DNA of 64,000 nt, from NCBI RefSeq assembly GCF_017833035.1, contig NZ_JAFIBM010000001.1:62001-126000 (forward strand), written 5' to 3'. Position 1 is the first letter of the stretch, and the number at the start of each line of letters is the position of its first letter. Of the stretch, positions 15,670-24,437 are shown piece by piece. The notes under the pieces are model-generated. The model worked only from the letters and a program-made list of their open reading frames with translations, was not told the origin of the DNA and searched no databases. The position numbers and the translations under genes are program-made. This DNA is from Frigoribacterium sp. PvP032. GTDB taxonomy: Bacteria > Actinomycetota > Actinomycetes > Actinomycetales > Microbacteriaceae.

Positions 15670-15738
15670 CGCTCGACGCTCGACGCTCGACGCTCGACGC
15701 TCGACGCTCGACGCTCGACGCTCGACGCTCGACGCTCG
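15669..15738. repeat. Ten tandem copies of ACGCTCG
   Basis: Ten perfect heptamers, 70 bp, starting at the last base of the lipoprotein stop codon. Because 7 is not a multiple of 3, length changes would not be tolerated in coding sequence; its position just past the stop fits this. Confidence 0.97.
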
Positions 15739-15867
15739 GTCCCCGTGGGCACGCCCCGGCCCGTGCGCGTACCGTCGGTCGGGTCGAAGGCGTCACCATG
15801 CGTCTTCACCGGCCGGTGTTGCACCGCTCCCCTGCCCGTGAAGCTCAGATGCGGACAACATCGACCC

Positions 15868-15898
15868 GGGCACGGCCACCCGCGTGGTGGCCGTGCCC
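15868..15898 (+). terminator. Strong intrinsic-type terminator
   Basis: GGGCACGGCCACC and its perfect complement surround a 5-nt loop and are followed by TCTCTCTT. It lies 199 bp after the lipoprotein stop with no ORF in between, so it either ends that transcript beyond the heptamer repeat or ends a small RNA. Confidence 0.75.
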
Positions 15899-15914
15899 TC
15901 TCTCTTCCCGGAGG

Positions 15915-15986
15915 CCCGGACCCTGCGGACCCGCAGGGACCCTGCGGCGCGCCGAGGGGGGCGCGCGGGTTCGGCGGGTCTCGACG
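15915..15986. repeat. Family 2 palindrome, copy 2
   Basis: The right half (CGCGCGGGTTCGGCGGGTCTC) matches copy 1 closely over most of its length; the left half is diverged and carries an extra CCCTGCGG repeat, so the palindrome is degenerate. Confidence 0.75.
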
Positions 15987-16068
15987 CGGACGGCGGCACC
16001 GCGCGGCACCGCGCGGCACGGAACGGCGCGGCACGGCACGGAACGACGCGGCACGGCAGACTGGCTTC

Positions 16069-17067
16069 GTGCGCAAGGTGCTGGTGCTCGGCGGGACGGG
16101 GTGGCTCGGCCACGAGATCGCGCGGCAGGCGGTGGCCGACGGAGCCGACGTCACCTGCCTCGCCCGAGGCAGCGAAGGAGGCGCCCCCGAGGGAGCGACG
16201 CTGGTCGCGGCCGACCGCACCCGCCCCGGCGCCTACGACGAGGTGGTCGGCGTCGACCACGAGTGGGACGAGGTCGTCGAGCTCGCCACCCCGCCCGACC
16301 TGGTCGAGGGGGCGCTCGACGCCCTCGCCGCAAGCGCCCGCCATTGGACCCTGATCTCGTCCGTGTCGGTCTACGCCCGCGACGACGAGCCCGGCGCGGA
16401 CGAGTCCGCCGAGCTCGTCGCCGTCGACGAGCGCCCCGATCCCGACGACGCCGCTCCCGACCTCTACGCGCAGCAGAAGGCGTGGGCAGAGCGCGCCTCC
16501 GCCGCCCGGCTAGGCGACCGCCTCCTCGTCGTGCGCCCCTCGCTCGTCGTGGGGCCCGGCGATCCGAGCGACCGCTTCGGCCACCGGCCGGCACGGATGC
16601 TGCGCGGTGGCCGCGTGCTCGTGCCCGCGACCGAGGGTCGCTGGGCGCAGCTGATCGACGTGGCCGACCTCGCGGCGTGGGTTGTCCTGGCGGGTCGCGA
16701 GCGCCTCCTCGGGGCGTTCACCGCTGCGGGTGAGCCCGCCCCCCTGGCCGAGGTGCTCGAGGAGGCGCGGGTCGCGGCCGGCACCGACCCCGAGCTCGTG
16801 CCGGTCGACGACGCCTGGCTGCTCGAGCGGGACGTCCGGTGGTGGGCGGGCCCCCGGTCGCTGCCGCTCTGGCTGCCGCTCGAGGCGTCCGGGTTCGCGC
16901 GGCGCAGCACCGCCGCGTTCCGTGCCGCGGGCGGCACGACCCGCCCGCTCGCCGAGACGACGGCTCGCGTGCGCGACGACGAGCTGGCCCGCGGCGTCGA
17001 CCGTCCCCGCCGTGCCGGCCTCTCCCCCGACGAGGAGGCGGCGCTGCTGCAGGAGCTCGCCCGCTGA
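16069..17067 (+). CDS. NAD-dependent epimerase/dehydratase family protein
   Basis: Extended Rossmann-fold protein of 332 residues. The N-terminal VLVLGGTGWLGHEIARQAV binds the dinucleotide, SSVSVYA lies at the usual catalytic Ser position, and a YAQQKAWAE segment provides the Tyr/Lys pair. The GTG at 16069 was chosen because the fold begins there; CAGACT ends 6 nt upstream, allowing a leaderless start. Family members include nucleotide-sugar epimerases and reductases; the exact substrate cannot be read. Confidence 0.88.
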   Translation: MRKVLVLGGTGWLGHEIARQAVADGADVTCLARGSEGGAPEGATLVAADRTRPGAYDEVVGVDHEWDEVVELATPPDLVEGALDALAASARHWTLISSVSVYARDDEPGADESAELVAVDERPDPDDAAPDLYAQQKAWAERASAARLGDRLLVVRPSLVVGPGDPSDRFGHRPARMLRGGRVLVPATEGRWAQLIDVADLAAWVVLAGRERLLGAFTAAGEPAPLAEVLEEARVAAGTDPELVPVDDAWLLERDVRWWAGPRSLPLWLPLEASGFARRSTAAFRAAGGTTRPLAETTARVRDDELARGVDRPRRAGLSPDEEAALLQELAR

Positions 17068-17110
17068 CCCAGCCCGCCCGCTGCTGCAGCCGCCGCCGCC
17101 GCCCGCGCCG

Positions 17111-17179
17111 ACACCCCTCGATCCCGCGCGCACCCCCCCCCCTTGCGCGCCGACGGGTCCGCGCGGGTTCGAGGGGTCT
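17111..17179. repeat. Family 2 palindrome, copy 3
   Basis: Arms ACCCCTCGATCCCGCGCG and CGCGCGGGTTCGAGGGGT are nearly complementary around a centre with a run of ten C residues. Located between convergent genes. Confidence 0.85.
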
Positions 17180-17186
17180 GCGCGAC

Positions 17187-17828
17187 TCAGCGGCGGCGGC
17201 GGCGGCTCGCGCGGTCGCCGCGCACGCGCCAGACACGCTCGGCCGGGATCGACACGAGCAGGACGAGCAGCGCCCACGTGCCGACGCCGGGCACGGCCGC
17301 CGCGAGCACCAGCGCGACGGTCATCAGCACGACCGGCAGCCACCGTCGCCGCCGGAGGGTGGCCTCGCTCAGCTCACCGTCCTCCGGAGCACGGACGACG
17401 CCGGCCCGACGGCCGAGCTCCGTCGTCACCGCGAGCGACGACGTCGCGACCACCATCGTCCCGATGTAGAGCACCGTGCCGAGCCGGTCGTCCGAGTGCG
17501 TGCCGACGAGCAGGACGGTGGGCAGCGGCAGGAACACGATCGCGGCGAGCCAGACGAAGTTCGTGCGGAGCATCCCCCTCGTGATCCCCTGGACGCGTTC
17601 GAACACCGTGTGGTGGGCCTCCCAGAAGTTGGCGATGACGACGAAGCTCAGCGCCGCGGCCGCGAGCGCCGGTGCGTTGTCGGCGAGGAACTGCCCCACG
17701 CTCCGCAGGTCGGCGTCACGGGCCGTGTCGACCAGGGGCAGCACGACGAGGGTGATGGCGATCGCGACGACGCCGTCGCTGAAGGCGACGATCCGTTCGG
17801 GGCGCGGGGTCCGCTTCATGCTGCACAT
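17187..17828 (-). CDS. TMEM175/DUF1211-family membrane protein
   Basis: Bacterial relative of the TMEM175 potassium channels. The hallmark RIVAFSDGVVAIAITLVVL lies in the first transmembrane helix (RxxxFSD filter motif), followed by about five more helices in 213 residues; bacterial members assemble as tetramers. A poly-Arg C-terminus is cytoplasmic. Start could be the ATG at 17828 or the one nine bases later. A potassium-channel role is family knowledge, not shown here. Confidence 0.85.
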   Translation of the reverse strand: MCSMKRTPRPERIVAFSDGVVAIAITLVVLPLVDTARDADLRSVGQFLADNAPALAAAALSFVVIANFWEAHHTVFERVQGITRGMLRTNFVWLAAIVFLPLPTVLLVGTHSDDRLGTVLYIGTMVVATSSLAVTTELGRRAGVVRAPEDGELSEATLRRRRWLPVVLMTVALVLAAAVPGVGTWALLVLLVSIPAERVWRVRGDRASRRRRR

Positions 17829-17991
17829 CAGACCACAGACCCCGCCGGAGGCGCGTGTCCCGACGTGAAGACGACGAACCGACCCAGCACATCGCGTCGC
17901 TTCGTCGCCATCACGTCGCCCAGCGCCGCGGCTGCCGAGCGTTCCCTGTCAGGGCGCGTCACGCCTCCTCGGGCCTCCGTAGGGTCGGGCC

Positions 17992-18657
17992 ATGACCACA
18001 CTCGCCATCATCGGCGCCGGCCAGGGCCTCGGCCTGGCCGTCGCCCGCCGCTTCGCCCTCGAGGGCCTCAGCATCGCGCTGATCGCCCGCGACCAGTCCA
18101 GGGTCGACGAGCTGGCCGCGACCCTCGTCGCCGAGGGCCACACGGCCGCCGGCTTCGTCGCCGACGTGCGCGACCGCCCGTCCCTCGTCGCAGCGCTCGA
18201 GCAGGCCGCCTCCCGCCTCGGCCCGATCGAGGTGCTGCAGTACAGCCCCCTCCCCGCCAAGGAGTTCATGCGCCCCGTGCTCGAGACGGTCGCCGACGAC
18301 CTCGTCGGACCGGTCGAGTTCTCGATCTACGGCCCTGCGACGGCCGCCCACCAGGTGATCCCGGGGATGCGCAGCATCGGCGGCGGCACGCTCCTCTTCG
18401 TCAACGGCGCGAGCGCGGTCCGTCCGCGTGACGGCGTCACCGGCACGGCGGTCGCCTTCGCGGGCGAGAGCGCCTACGCCGAGCTGCTGCACGGCGCGCT
18501 GGCGTCCGAGGGCATCCACGTCGGCCAGCTGATCATCCCGCTCGGCATCGGCGGCGGCGACCCTGCCCACGAGCCGGACGTGCTCGCCGACACCCTCTGG
18601 ACCATGCACGCCGGGAAGGGCGACTTCCGCGTCTACGCGGCGCCGCTGCCCGACTGA
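17992..18657 (+). CDS. SDR-like NAD(P)-binding protein lacking the catalytic lysine
   Basis: Rossmann-fold protein of 221 residues with the N-terminal motif IIGAGQGLGLAVARRF. At the position of the YxxxK catalytic pair the sequence reads GESAYAELLHG, so Tyr is present but the Lys is replaced by Leu. It therefore resembles SDR proteins with altered or lost oxidoreductase chemistry. TAGGGT ends 6 nt before the ATG and there is no Shine-Dalgarno sequence: likely leaderless. Confidence 0.82.
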   Translation: MTTLAIIGAGQGLGLAVARRFALEGLSIALIARDQSRVDELAATLVAEGHTAAGFVADVRDRPSLVAALEQAASRLGPIEVLQYSPLPAKEFMRPVLETVADDLVGPVEFSIYGPATAAHQVIPGMRSIGGGTLLFVNGASAVRPRDGVTGTAVAFAGESAYAELLHGALASEGIHVGQLIIPLGIGGGDPAHEPDVLADTLWTMHAGKGDFRVYAAPLPD

Positions 18658-18682
18658 GTCCGGGCCACAGGTCGGCCAGGCC

Positions 18683-18746
18683 ATGAACCGCGTTCCGAAC
18701 CATGAACTGCGAAAAAACACGGTTCATCGTTCGGAACGCAGTTCAT
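18683..18746. repeat. Family 4 palindrome (ATGAACCGCG), copy 2
   Basis: Inverted repeat with 29-bp arms starting ATGAAC, containing GTTCCGAAC, with a few mismatches around an A6 centre. Shares ATGAACCGCGTTC with 9118-9177. Confidence 0.88.
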
Positions 18747-18893
18747 CGCACCTCAGCACGGCACAGGGGCACCAGCAGGGCACCCCTCGCGCCGAGGCGC
18801 CGACGTAGCGTCGAGGTGCGCCCGCGGCAGGCCCCGCGACGGCGCGAGCGCCGGCCGAGCGGCCGGCCGCTCCACCACGACCGAGGAGGAACC

Positions 18894-19295
18894 GTGCAGA
18901 TCGTCCCGAAGCAGCCCACCGTCAAGAACCCGCCCGAGCAGTTCACCGGCGACGTCTGGCTCGACGCGATCGCGTCGCCGCAGCAGGACGGCGACCGGAT
19001 GACCGTCGTCAAGGTCCGGTTCCTGCCGGGGGCCCGCACGGCCTGGCACTCCCACGCGAAGGGGCAGACCCTGCACGTCACCGAGGGCGTCGCGCTGCTC
19101 GGGTCGCGCGACGGCACCGTGATCGAGGCGCTGCCGGGCCAGACGATCTACACGCCGCCCGGCGAGGAGCACTGGCACGGCGCCACCCCCGACGACTACA
19201 TGGAGCACCTCGCCATGATCGAGTCGGCGGACGACCCCGCGACGACGACCACGTGGCTCGAGCACGTGTCGGACGCCGAGTACCGGCGGCCCTAG
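18894..19295 (+). CDS. Cupin-domain protein (mandelonitrile lyase-like)
   Basis: Small single-domain cupin of 133 residues. Metal-binding motif 1 reads TAWHSHAKGQTLHVTEG and motif 2 reads PPGEEHWHGA, supplying the His ligands for Mn or another divalent ion. This pattern matches the group that includes bacterial (R)-hydroxynitrile lyase-type cupins and carboxymuconolactone decarboxylase-associated cupins. GAGGAGGAACC precedes the GTG start. The in vivo reaction is unknown. Confidence 0.88.
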   Translation: MQIVPKQPTVKNPPEQFTGDVWLDAIASPQQDGDRMTVVKVRFLPGARTAWHSHAKGQTLHVTEGVALLGSRDGTVIEALPGQTIYTPPGEEHWHGATPDDYMEHLAMIESADDPATTTTWLEHVSDAEYRRP

Positions 19296-19312
19296 GCAGC
19301 CCAGGCCGGGCG

Positions 19313-19981
19313 TCAGGCCTCGTCGACCACCTCGTCGAGCGCCTCGCCGGTCGGGTCGTTCGGGGCGGCGACGCCGACGGGCGCGCCCTGCCAGCTCACG
19401 ACCGTCCAGCCGTCGGCGGGCGAGCCCGAGATCACGATGACGCCCGTGTTCTCCATCTCGGTGCTGACGGTGAACTCGGGGTCGACGTTGAGCGCCCGGC
19501 CGCCGAGCCAGACGCGCGTGGCGGCGCCGTGGCCGACGACGACGACCGTGGCGTCGTCCTCGTGCAGCGCGGCGACGTCGGCGATCGCGGCGTCGAAGCG
19601 CTCGAAGAAGGCGTGGCCGTCGGGGGCCCCGGGGGCCGAGGCGGCGAGGTCTCCCCCTGCCCAGGCCACCAGCGGCAGGACGTAGCCGCGGAGCGCCTCC
19701 TCGTCCGTGCGGTCCTCGAGGTCACCGGCCTCGATCTCGTGCAGCCCGTCGCGGACCACGACGTCGAGGCCCAGGCGTGAGGCGAGCGGGGCGGCGGTCT
19801 GCTGGGCACGGACCAGCACGGACGCGTAGACGGCGTCGATCCGCTCGGCGACGAGGTCGGCGGCGAGCGCCTCCGCCTGCTCGCGACCGAGGTCGGTGAG
19901 ATCGGGCCCCGGGGCCGCGCTGGAGACTGCACCTGCGGCGTTGGCGGTGCTCTGGCCGTGTCTGACGAGGAGGATGCGCAC
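19313..19981 (-). CDS. Histidine phosphatase family protein
   Basis: Phosphoglycerate-mutase-like phosphatase of 222 residues. The catalytic motif ILLVRHGQSTAN (phospho-His) lies at the N-terminus, the second Arg in ASVLVRAQQTA, the acid Glu in LHEIEAGDLE and the second His in VVVGHGAATR. GTG at 19981 is the only start that places the RHG motif at the usual residue (about 8). The substrate is not defined. Convergent with the cupin gene, with a gap of only 17 bp. Confidence 0.92.
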   Translation of the reverse strand: MRILLVRHGQSTANAAGAVSSAAPGPDLTDLGREQAEALAADLVAERIDAVYASVLVRAQQTAAPLASRLGLDVVVRDGLHEIEAGDLEDRTDEEALRGYVLPLVAWAGGDLAASAPGAPDGHAFFERFDAAIADVAALHEDDATVVVVGHGAATRVWLGGRALNVDPEFTVSTEMENTGVIVISGSPADGWTVVSWQGAPVGVAAPNDPTGEALDEVVDEA

Positions 19982-20256
19982 GTCGTCGAGTCTTCCACGG
20001 GCCAGATGTGACGGAAGTCCTAGGAGCAGGGCCGACAGTGGGCTAGCTTCGGCGTGCCGGGACGACGGCTTCCGGCAGAACACGCTCGCCGGACTTGCCC
20101 CTCGCACCCACAGAGCCGTGATCGGGGGTGCAGGCGGCCCCTTCCAGGAGGGGCCGACCATCGCGCGGACGCCCGGCACCCCGACTGCCGGGCGTCCCCT
20201 TGGCCTGCGCGGCACAGGGGTCGTCGGGCTGACCAAGACGAGAGCAAGGCACGATA

Positions 20257-20577
20257 ATGGGCACCCTCCTCGTCGCGGGTCGCTCGTTCCCCTTCGGCGA
20301 CCGCACGCTCGCGCACATCCGTGTCGCGTTCGCCCTCGAGCTCCGCGACGGGCCCGGCTTCTTCTTCTCCTGGCAGCGCCACCCGCACGAGGGCGGCGGG
20401 CGCTTCACCCTCTGGGTGCCGACGACCGAGGCCGTGCTCTTCGAGTTCGAGGGCAGCCGCGAGCCGACGATCAACCGCGCCTGGGTCAGCGCGATCCTGA
20501 GCGCCCCCGGTCGAGGAGGCGGCCTCCGGCTCGTTCCCGAGCCGGACGGCCCCGTCGTGGTCGACGGAGCCGTCTGA
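20257..20577 (+). CDS. DUF7882-type small protein of Microbacteriaceae
   Basis: Protein of 106 residues beginning MGTLLVAGRSFPFGDRTLAH and containing FFFSWQR and INRAWVSAILSAPGRGGGL, a pattern I recognise from a small conserved protein family in Microbacteriaceae (some members are labelled as DNA-ligase-like, without good support). Beta-rich, soluble, function unknown. AAGG lies 9 nt before the ATG. Confidence 0.78.
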   Translation: MGTLLVAGRSFPFGDRTLAHIRVAFALELRDGPGFFFSWQRHPHEGGGRFTLWVPTTEAVLFEFEGSREPTINRAWVSAILSAPGRGGGLRLVPEPDGPVVVDGAV

Positions 20578-20627
20578 CCCGTGCCGCCCCCGCGCCGACG
20601 TCGGACGTCCGTGGTCGGGGGCCCGCC

Positions 20628-21818
20628 TCACGACTGCAGCGCCTCCGTCGGCGGGGTCCGTGCGGCGCGGATCGCCGGCCAGAGCCCGGCGACGGCCCCG
20701 ATCGCCAGCGTGGCGCCGAGCCCGGCCGCGAGCACGGCGGGCGGCACGGCGACCGGCCAGCCCCGCGAGGCCGCGAACACCGCCGTCACGCCGAGACCGA
20801 GCACGATCCCGCCGATCCCGCCGAGCAGCGACAGCAACAGCGCCTCGGCCAGGAACTGGTCCCTGATGTGCGCCCTGGTCGCGCCGAGGGCTCGGCGCAG
20901 GCCGATCTCGCGACGACGCTCCAGCACGGAGATCACCATCGTGTTCGCGACGCCGATCCCCCCGACGAGCAGCGCCACCGAGCCCAGCCCGACGAGCAGC
21001 CCCGTGAACGCCTGGTCGGCCGCCTGCTTCGCGGCGAGGGCGTCGGAGGGGCGCGCCACCGACACCTCGGTCGGCGCGTCCGGACGCACGGTCGGCGCGA
21101 TCAGGTCGCGCACGGCGTCGACCCTCTCTTCGTCGACCCGGAGCCAGATCGAGCTGGGATGCACGGCCGCACCGGTCAGCGACTCGGCGGAGGCCTCGCC
21201 GATCAGGGCCGCACGGTCGAGATCGGCCGCGAGCGGCGAGGGCCGGAGCACGCCGATGACCAGGTGCGGGGTCCGGCCGATCAGCACGTGGTGGCCGGGT
21301 CCGCCCACTCCGAGAGCCTCGGCGGCGGCCGAGCCGAGCACCACCGTCGGGTGCGCGGCCGTGCCGTCCGTGAACCAGGCCCCTGAGGCGAGCTCGGTGC
21401 CGAGGACGTCGAGCAGCCCCGAGGAGGCGGTCAGCACGGCGATCCCGCCGGTCTCGCCCTCGGGCACGGCAGCGCTCCGGTAGACCGCCTGATCGGCCAC
21501 CGCCCCGGTCGAGGCCACCGCCTCGACGCCGTCGACGCGGGACACCGAGCCCAGGGTCGTCAGCGGCAGCTCGACCTTCTCGCCGAAGAAGTCCTCGCCC
21601 TGGCTCGCCTGGAGCAGGTTCGTGCCGAGCGAGTCGAGCTGCGCCGCGAGGCGGGCCTGGCTCGACGTGGAGATGCCGACGACGGCGATCATCGCCGCGA
21701 TGCCGATGGCGATCCCCAGCGCGGACAGCAGCGCCCGGGTCGGGCGGGTCAGGAGCCCTGACGCACCGAGGCGGAACACGTCGGCGGGAAGGAGGCGCGA
21801 GGCCCTCGGGTCGGTCAC
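20628..21818 (-). CDS. ABC transporter permease, MacB/FtsX type
   Basis: Permease of 396 residues with one N-terminal helix (about 28-50), a large external MacB_PCD domain and three C-terminal helices (from about 270, FtsX-like domain). In MacB systems this acts as a mechanotransmitter moving substrates at the outer face. GTG at 21818 follows ACAGGAG and overlaps the ATPase stop (GTGA). It is last in a four-gene operon: lipoprotein, adaptor, ATPase, permease. Confidence 0.92.
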   Translation of the reverse strand: MTDPRASRLLPADVFRLGASGLLTRPTRALLSALGIAIGIAAMIAVVGISTSSQARLAAQLDSLGTNLLQASQGEDFFGEKVELPLTTLGSVSRVDGVEAVASTGAVADQAVYRSAAVPEGETGGIAVLTASSGLLDVLGTELASGAWFTDGTAAHPTVVLGSAAAEALGVGGPGHHVLIGRTPHLVIGVLRPSPLAADLDRAALIGEASAESLTGAAVHPSSIWLRVDEERVDAVRDLIAPTVRPDAPTEVSVARPSDALAAKQAADQAFTGLLVGLGSVALLVGGIGVANTMVISVLERRREIGLRRALGATRAHIRDQFLAEALLLSLLGGIGGIVLGLGVTAVFAASRGWPVAVPPAVLAAGLGATLAIGAVAGLWPAIRAARTPPTEALQS

Positions 21819-22582
21819 GATCGGGCTCCTGTGGTCGGTTCGTGCGCGGCCGCGCTCGCCGGCGGCGACGCCGCCGCCGCCGCCGGGGACTGTGGCGAGC
21901 TGCTGTCGTCCACGATGCGGCCGTCCCGGATGGTGACCCGCCGCGGCAGGCTCGCAGCCAGGTCGACGTCGTGGGTGATGACGATCACGGAGGTCCCCTC
22001 GTCGTGGAGCTCGTGGAGGAGGTCCACGATCCCGGCGCCGGCCCGGCTGTCGAGGTTGCCGGTGGGCTCGTCCGCCAGCAGGAGCGGCGGACGGTGCACC
22101 ACGGCGCGGGCGATCGCGACACGTTGGCGCTCGCCTCCCGAGAGCTGGTTCGGCTCGTGGCCGAGCCGGTGCCCGAGCCCGACCCGCTCGAGGGCGGTGA
22201 CGGCGCGCGCCCGGCGGGCCCGCAGCGGGACGCCGGAGTAGAGGAGGCCGCCGGCGACGTTGTCGACGGCGGACACCCCCTCGCTCAGGTGGAACTGCTG
22301 GAACACGAAGCCGATCCGGTGCGCCCGCAGTCCCGAGAGCGCCCGGTCGCTCTGCGCGGCCACGTCGACGCCGTCGATCAGGACGTGCCCCGAGGTGGGC
22401 GCGTCCAGGGTGCCGAGCACGTTCAGGAGCGTGGACTTGCCCGACCCCGACGGGCCGACGACGGCGAGCAGCTCGCCGCGCTCGACGACGAGGGAGACGT
22501 CCACCAGGGCGACGGTGGGAGGGCGGCCGTAGGTGCGACCGACCCCCCGGAGCTCCACGACCGGCTCGGTGCCGGCGCTCAT
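21815..22582 (-). CDS. ABC transporter ATP-binding protein, MacB/LolD type
   Basis: ATPase of 255 residues: Walker A GPSGSGKST, Q-loop FQQFHLSEG, signature LSGGERQRVAIARA, Walker B LLLADEPTGNLDS and H-loop ITHDVD. The FQQF..L and TGNLDS forms are typical of the LolD/MacB subfamily. The C-terminal 30 residues are a Ser/Ala/Pro tail. ATGA overlap with the adaptor gene and GTGA overlap with the permease gene indicate coupled translation. Confidence 0.95.
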   Translation of the reverse strand: MSAGTEPVVELRGVGRTYGRPPTVALVDVSLVVERGELLAVVGPSGSGKSTLLNVLGTLDAPTSGHVLIDGVDVAAQSDRALSGLRAHRIGFVFQQFHLSEGVSAVDNVAGGLLYSGVPLRARRARAVTALERVGLGHRLGHEPNQLSGGERQRVAIARAVVHRPPLLLADEPTGNLDSRAGAGIVDLLHELHDEGTSVIVITHDVDLAASLPRRVTIRDGRIVDDSSSPQSPAAAAASPPASAAAHEPTTGARS

Positions 22583-23724
22583 GCGGGCACCACGACCTCG
22601 TCGCCCTCGGAGACGTCGCCCGTGACCTCGACCCGGTCGCCGGCGAACAGGCCCACCTCCACCGCGACGAGGCGGGAGCCAGGACCCGCGCCATCGGTCG
22701 GGCCGCCTGCCCCCTCGGAGCCCGTCTTCCCCGCCGACGGGTCGACGACCTCGACGAGGAAGCCGCCGCCGCCGGCCGCGCCGAGTGCGGTGACCGGCAC
22801 GGAGAGGACGCCCTGGCGGACCTCCGACACGAAGGCCACCTGCACCCCCGCGTTCGTCAGGTCGCCGGCCGCGGCGGGGTCGTCGAACGACACCGTGACG
22901 GCGACGACGGTCTTGCCGCCGTCGGTCGCGCGGGGAGCTCCGAGCCCGGTGACCCGGCCGACCGCGCTGCCCCCGGTGGGCAGGTCGATCGTCACGACGC
23001 CGTCGAGGCGAGCCAGGCTGGACCCGACCGGCAGGTCGACGGTCACGACCCGCTCTTCGCGGGCGGTCGTGTAGAGGGGCGCGCCGCCTCCGATCTCGTC
23101 GCCGACGCTCACGCTCACCTCGGCCACCTGCGCGGTGCCCGTGACGAACTGGACGCGGCCCTTCTCGAGCGCGCCCGTGCGGGGCAGGCCGAGTTCCTTC
23201 TGCCAGGCCCTGATCGCGGCCGCCGTCCGTGCGTCGAAGTGGCCGTCGGCCGCTCGACCCTGGAAGCCCCACGCGACCAGGCTGCGCTCGAGCTGCTCGA
23301 CGTCGGGGCCGTCCGTCATGCCGGACTCGAAGCCGCGCCACTGGGGCAGGGTCCCCTCGACGGCCATGACCGGCGCGTCGTCCACCCGGTACAGGACGCT
23401 GCGAGAGGTCAGCAGCGTGCCGGGGGCAGGCAGCTCCGTGACGGTGCCGGCGACTCCGCCGACGACCGTCGGGCCCACGAGCAGGCTCAGCGTGCCGGCC
23501 TTGGGAGTGACGCCGGTCAGGTCGCCGAGCGTCACCGTCGCCGTCGTCGTGTCGGGCGCCCCCGCGTCGGCATCGGCGTCGGCGGTCGATCCGCCGGGCG
23601 AGCCGAGGAGCAGGGCACCCGTCACGGCCCCGGCGACGAGGGCGACCAGGGCGACCGAGAACCACACCCGGCGTCGACGTCGACCGCTCGGTGGGCCCGC
23701 GACCGCGTCGTCGGCCCCGGTCAT
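22579..23724 (-). CDS. Membrane-fusion-type adaptor with peptidoglycan-binding domain
   Basis: Protein of 381 residues with one transmembrane helix (about 20-42) and an external part. A putative peptidoglycan-binding domain (PG_binding_1) is seen at about 145-190 (EQLERSLVAWGFQ, FDARTAAAIRAWQKELGL), within beta-rich HlyD-like segments. Such adaptors in Gram-positive bacteria replace the periplasmic MacA and can tether the transporter to the wall. The start overlaps the lipoprotein stop. Confidence 0.88.
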   Translation of the reverse strand: MTGADDAVAGPPSGRRRRRVWFSVALVALVAGAVTGALLLGSPGGSTADADADAGAPDTTTATVTLGDLTGVTPKAGTLSLLVGPTVVGGVAGTVTELPAPGTLLTSRSVLYRVDDAPVMAVEGTLPQWRGFESGMTDGPDVEQLERSLVAWGFQGRAADGHFDARTAAAIRAWQKELGLPRTGALEKGRVQFVTGTAQVAEVSVSVGDEIGGGAPLYTTAREERVVTVDLPVGSSLARLDGVVTIDLPTGGSAVGRVTGLGAPRATDGGKTVVAVTVSFDDPAAAGDLTNAGVQVAFVSEVRQGVLSVPVTALGAAGGGGFLVEVVDPSAGKTGSEGAGGPTDGAGPGSRLVAVEVGLFAGDRVEVTGDVSEGDEVVVPA

Positions 23725-24242
23725 CGCTCCACCGTGACCGAGCCGCCGACGGCTCCCCCGCACGCCTTCGCGACGTCGTCGGGGATCGTCTCGCCGTCGG
23801 AGGACCCGGCCCCGTCCGCGGACGGGTCGGAGACGTCGTAGCCCTTCTCCCTCAGGCACTCGGCGGTCTCTCGCATCGCGGCCTCCGCCTCCTCGTTGCT
23901 CTTCTCCTCCGCCGCCGACTGGGGGCGGGGGCCGAGATCGGCGTTCGTCTCCTCCTGGCACTTCTCCATCGCGGCCGACGTGACCTCGGGGTCGGCGCCC
24001 ATCGGGATGGCGCCCTTCGTCAGGCCGTCGGCGGTCGGGTCCTGGACGTCGAGGCCCTCGCCGCGGAGGCAGCCGGCGTTCGCGACGTCCCACGCCAGGG
24101 CGTCGTCGGCCACCTGGGAGTCGCTCTTGACCTGGGGCGAGGCGCCGCCCTCGCCGCCGGAGCAGCCGGCCAGGCCGACGACGAGCAACGGCACGGCGGC
24201 CAGGGCGAACAGGGTCGGGCGGAGTCGTGTGGAGATGGTCAT
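23721..24242 (-). CDS. Lipoprotein of the export operon
   Basis: Protein of 173 residues with a lipoprotein signal peptide (PTLFALAAVPLLVVG, lipobox LAGC, Cys about 27). The mature part has two copies of a module containing Cys, EGLDV/KGYDV, DP and ADG, i.e. CLRGEGLDVQDPTADG and CLREKGYDVSDPSADG, spaced about 90 residues apart. AAGGAAC precedes the ATG. First gene of the export operon, so it may bind the substrate or act as a sensor for the adjacent two-component system; this is inferred from position. Confidence 0.85.
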   Translation of the reverse strand: MTISTRLRPTLFALAAVPLLVVGLAGCSGGEGGASPQVKSDSQVADDALAWDVANAGCLRGEGLDVQDPTADGLTKGAIPMGADPEVTSAAMEKCQEETNADLGPRPQSAAEEKSNEEAEAAMRETAECLREKGYDVSDPSADGAGSSDGETIPDDVAKACGGAVGGSVTVER

Positions 24243-24437
24243 GGTCGTTCCTTGCTGCAGGAGGTGCGGGGCGGCCGCTCGGAGGCGCCCGGTCCGCTCG
24301 GAGAGGGACGGGGACGATCTCACCGCCCCTTCAGTTGCCACCCCGTAAGTCGACCGCTTTATGCTCGCGCGACAGATGACATGTGATACTCACAAGGCAC
24401 ACGGTCCGGTGTGCGTCCACTCACCGAGAGGCACCCG

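Larger units (their letters stand above)
15739..16068. other. Gene-free interval with terminator, palindrome and GC-rich microrepeats
   Basis: This 330-bp stretch contains the orphan terminator at 15868-15898, the family 2 element at 15915-15986 and irregular GCGGCACCG/GCACGGAAC repeats (15995-16060). No convincing protein gene is seen, although a short transcript ending at the terminator is possible. Confidence 0.6.

Noticed and set aside
15798-15900. Trp-rich leader peptide and attenuator before the epimerase gene
   Set aside because: A frame with two adjacent Trp codons overlaps the terminator stem, but there is no ribosome site and no tryptophan gene follows; the codons come from the hairpin sequence itself.
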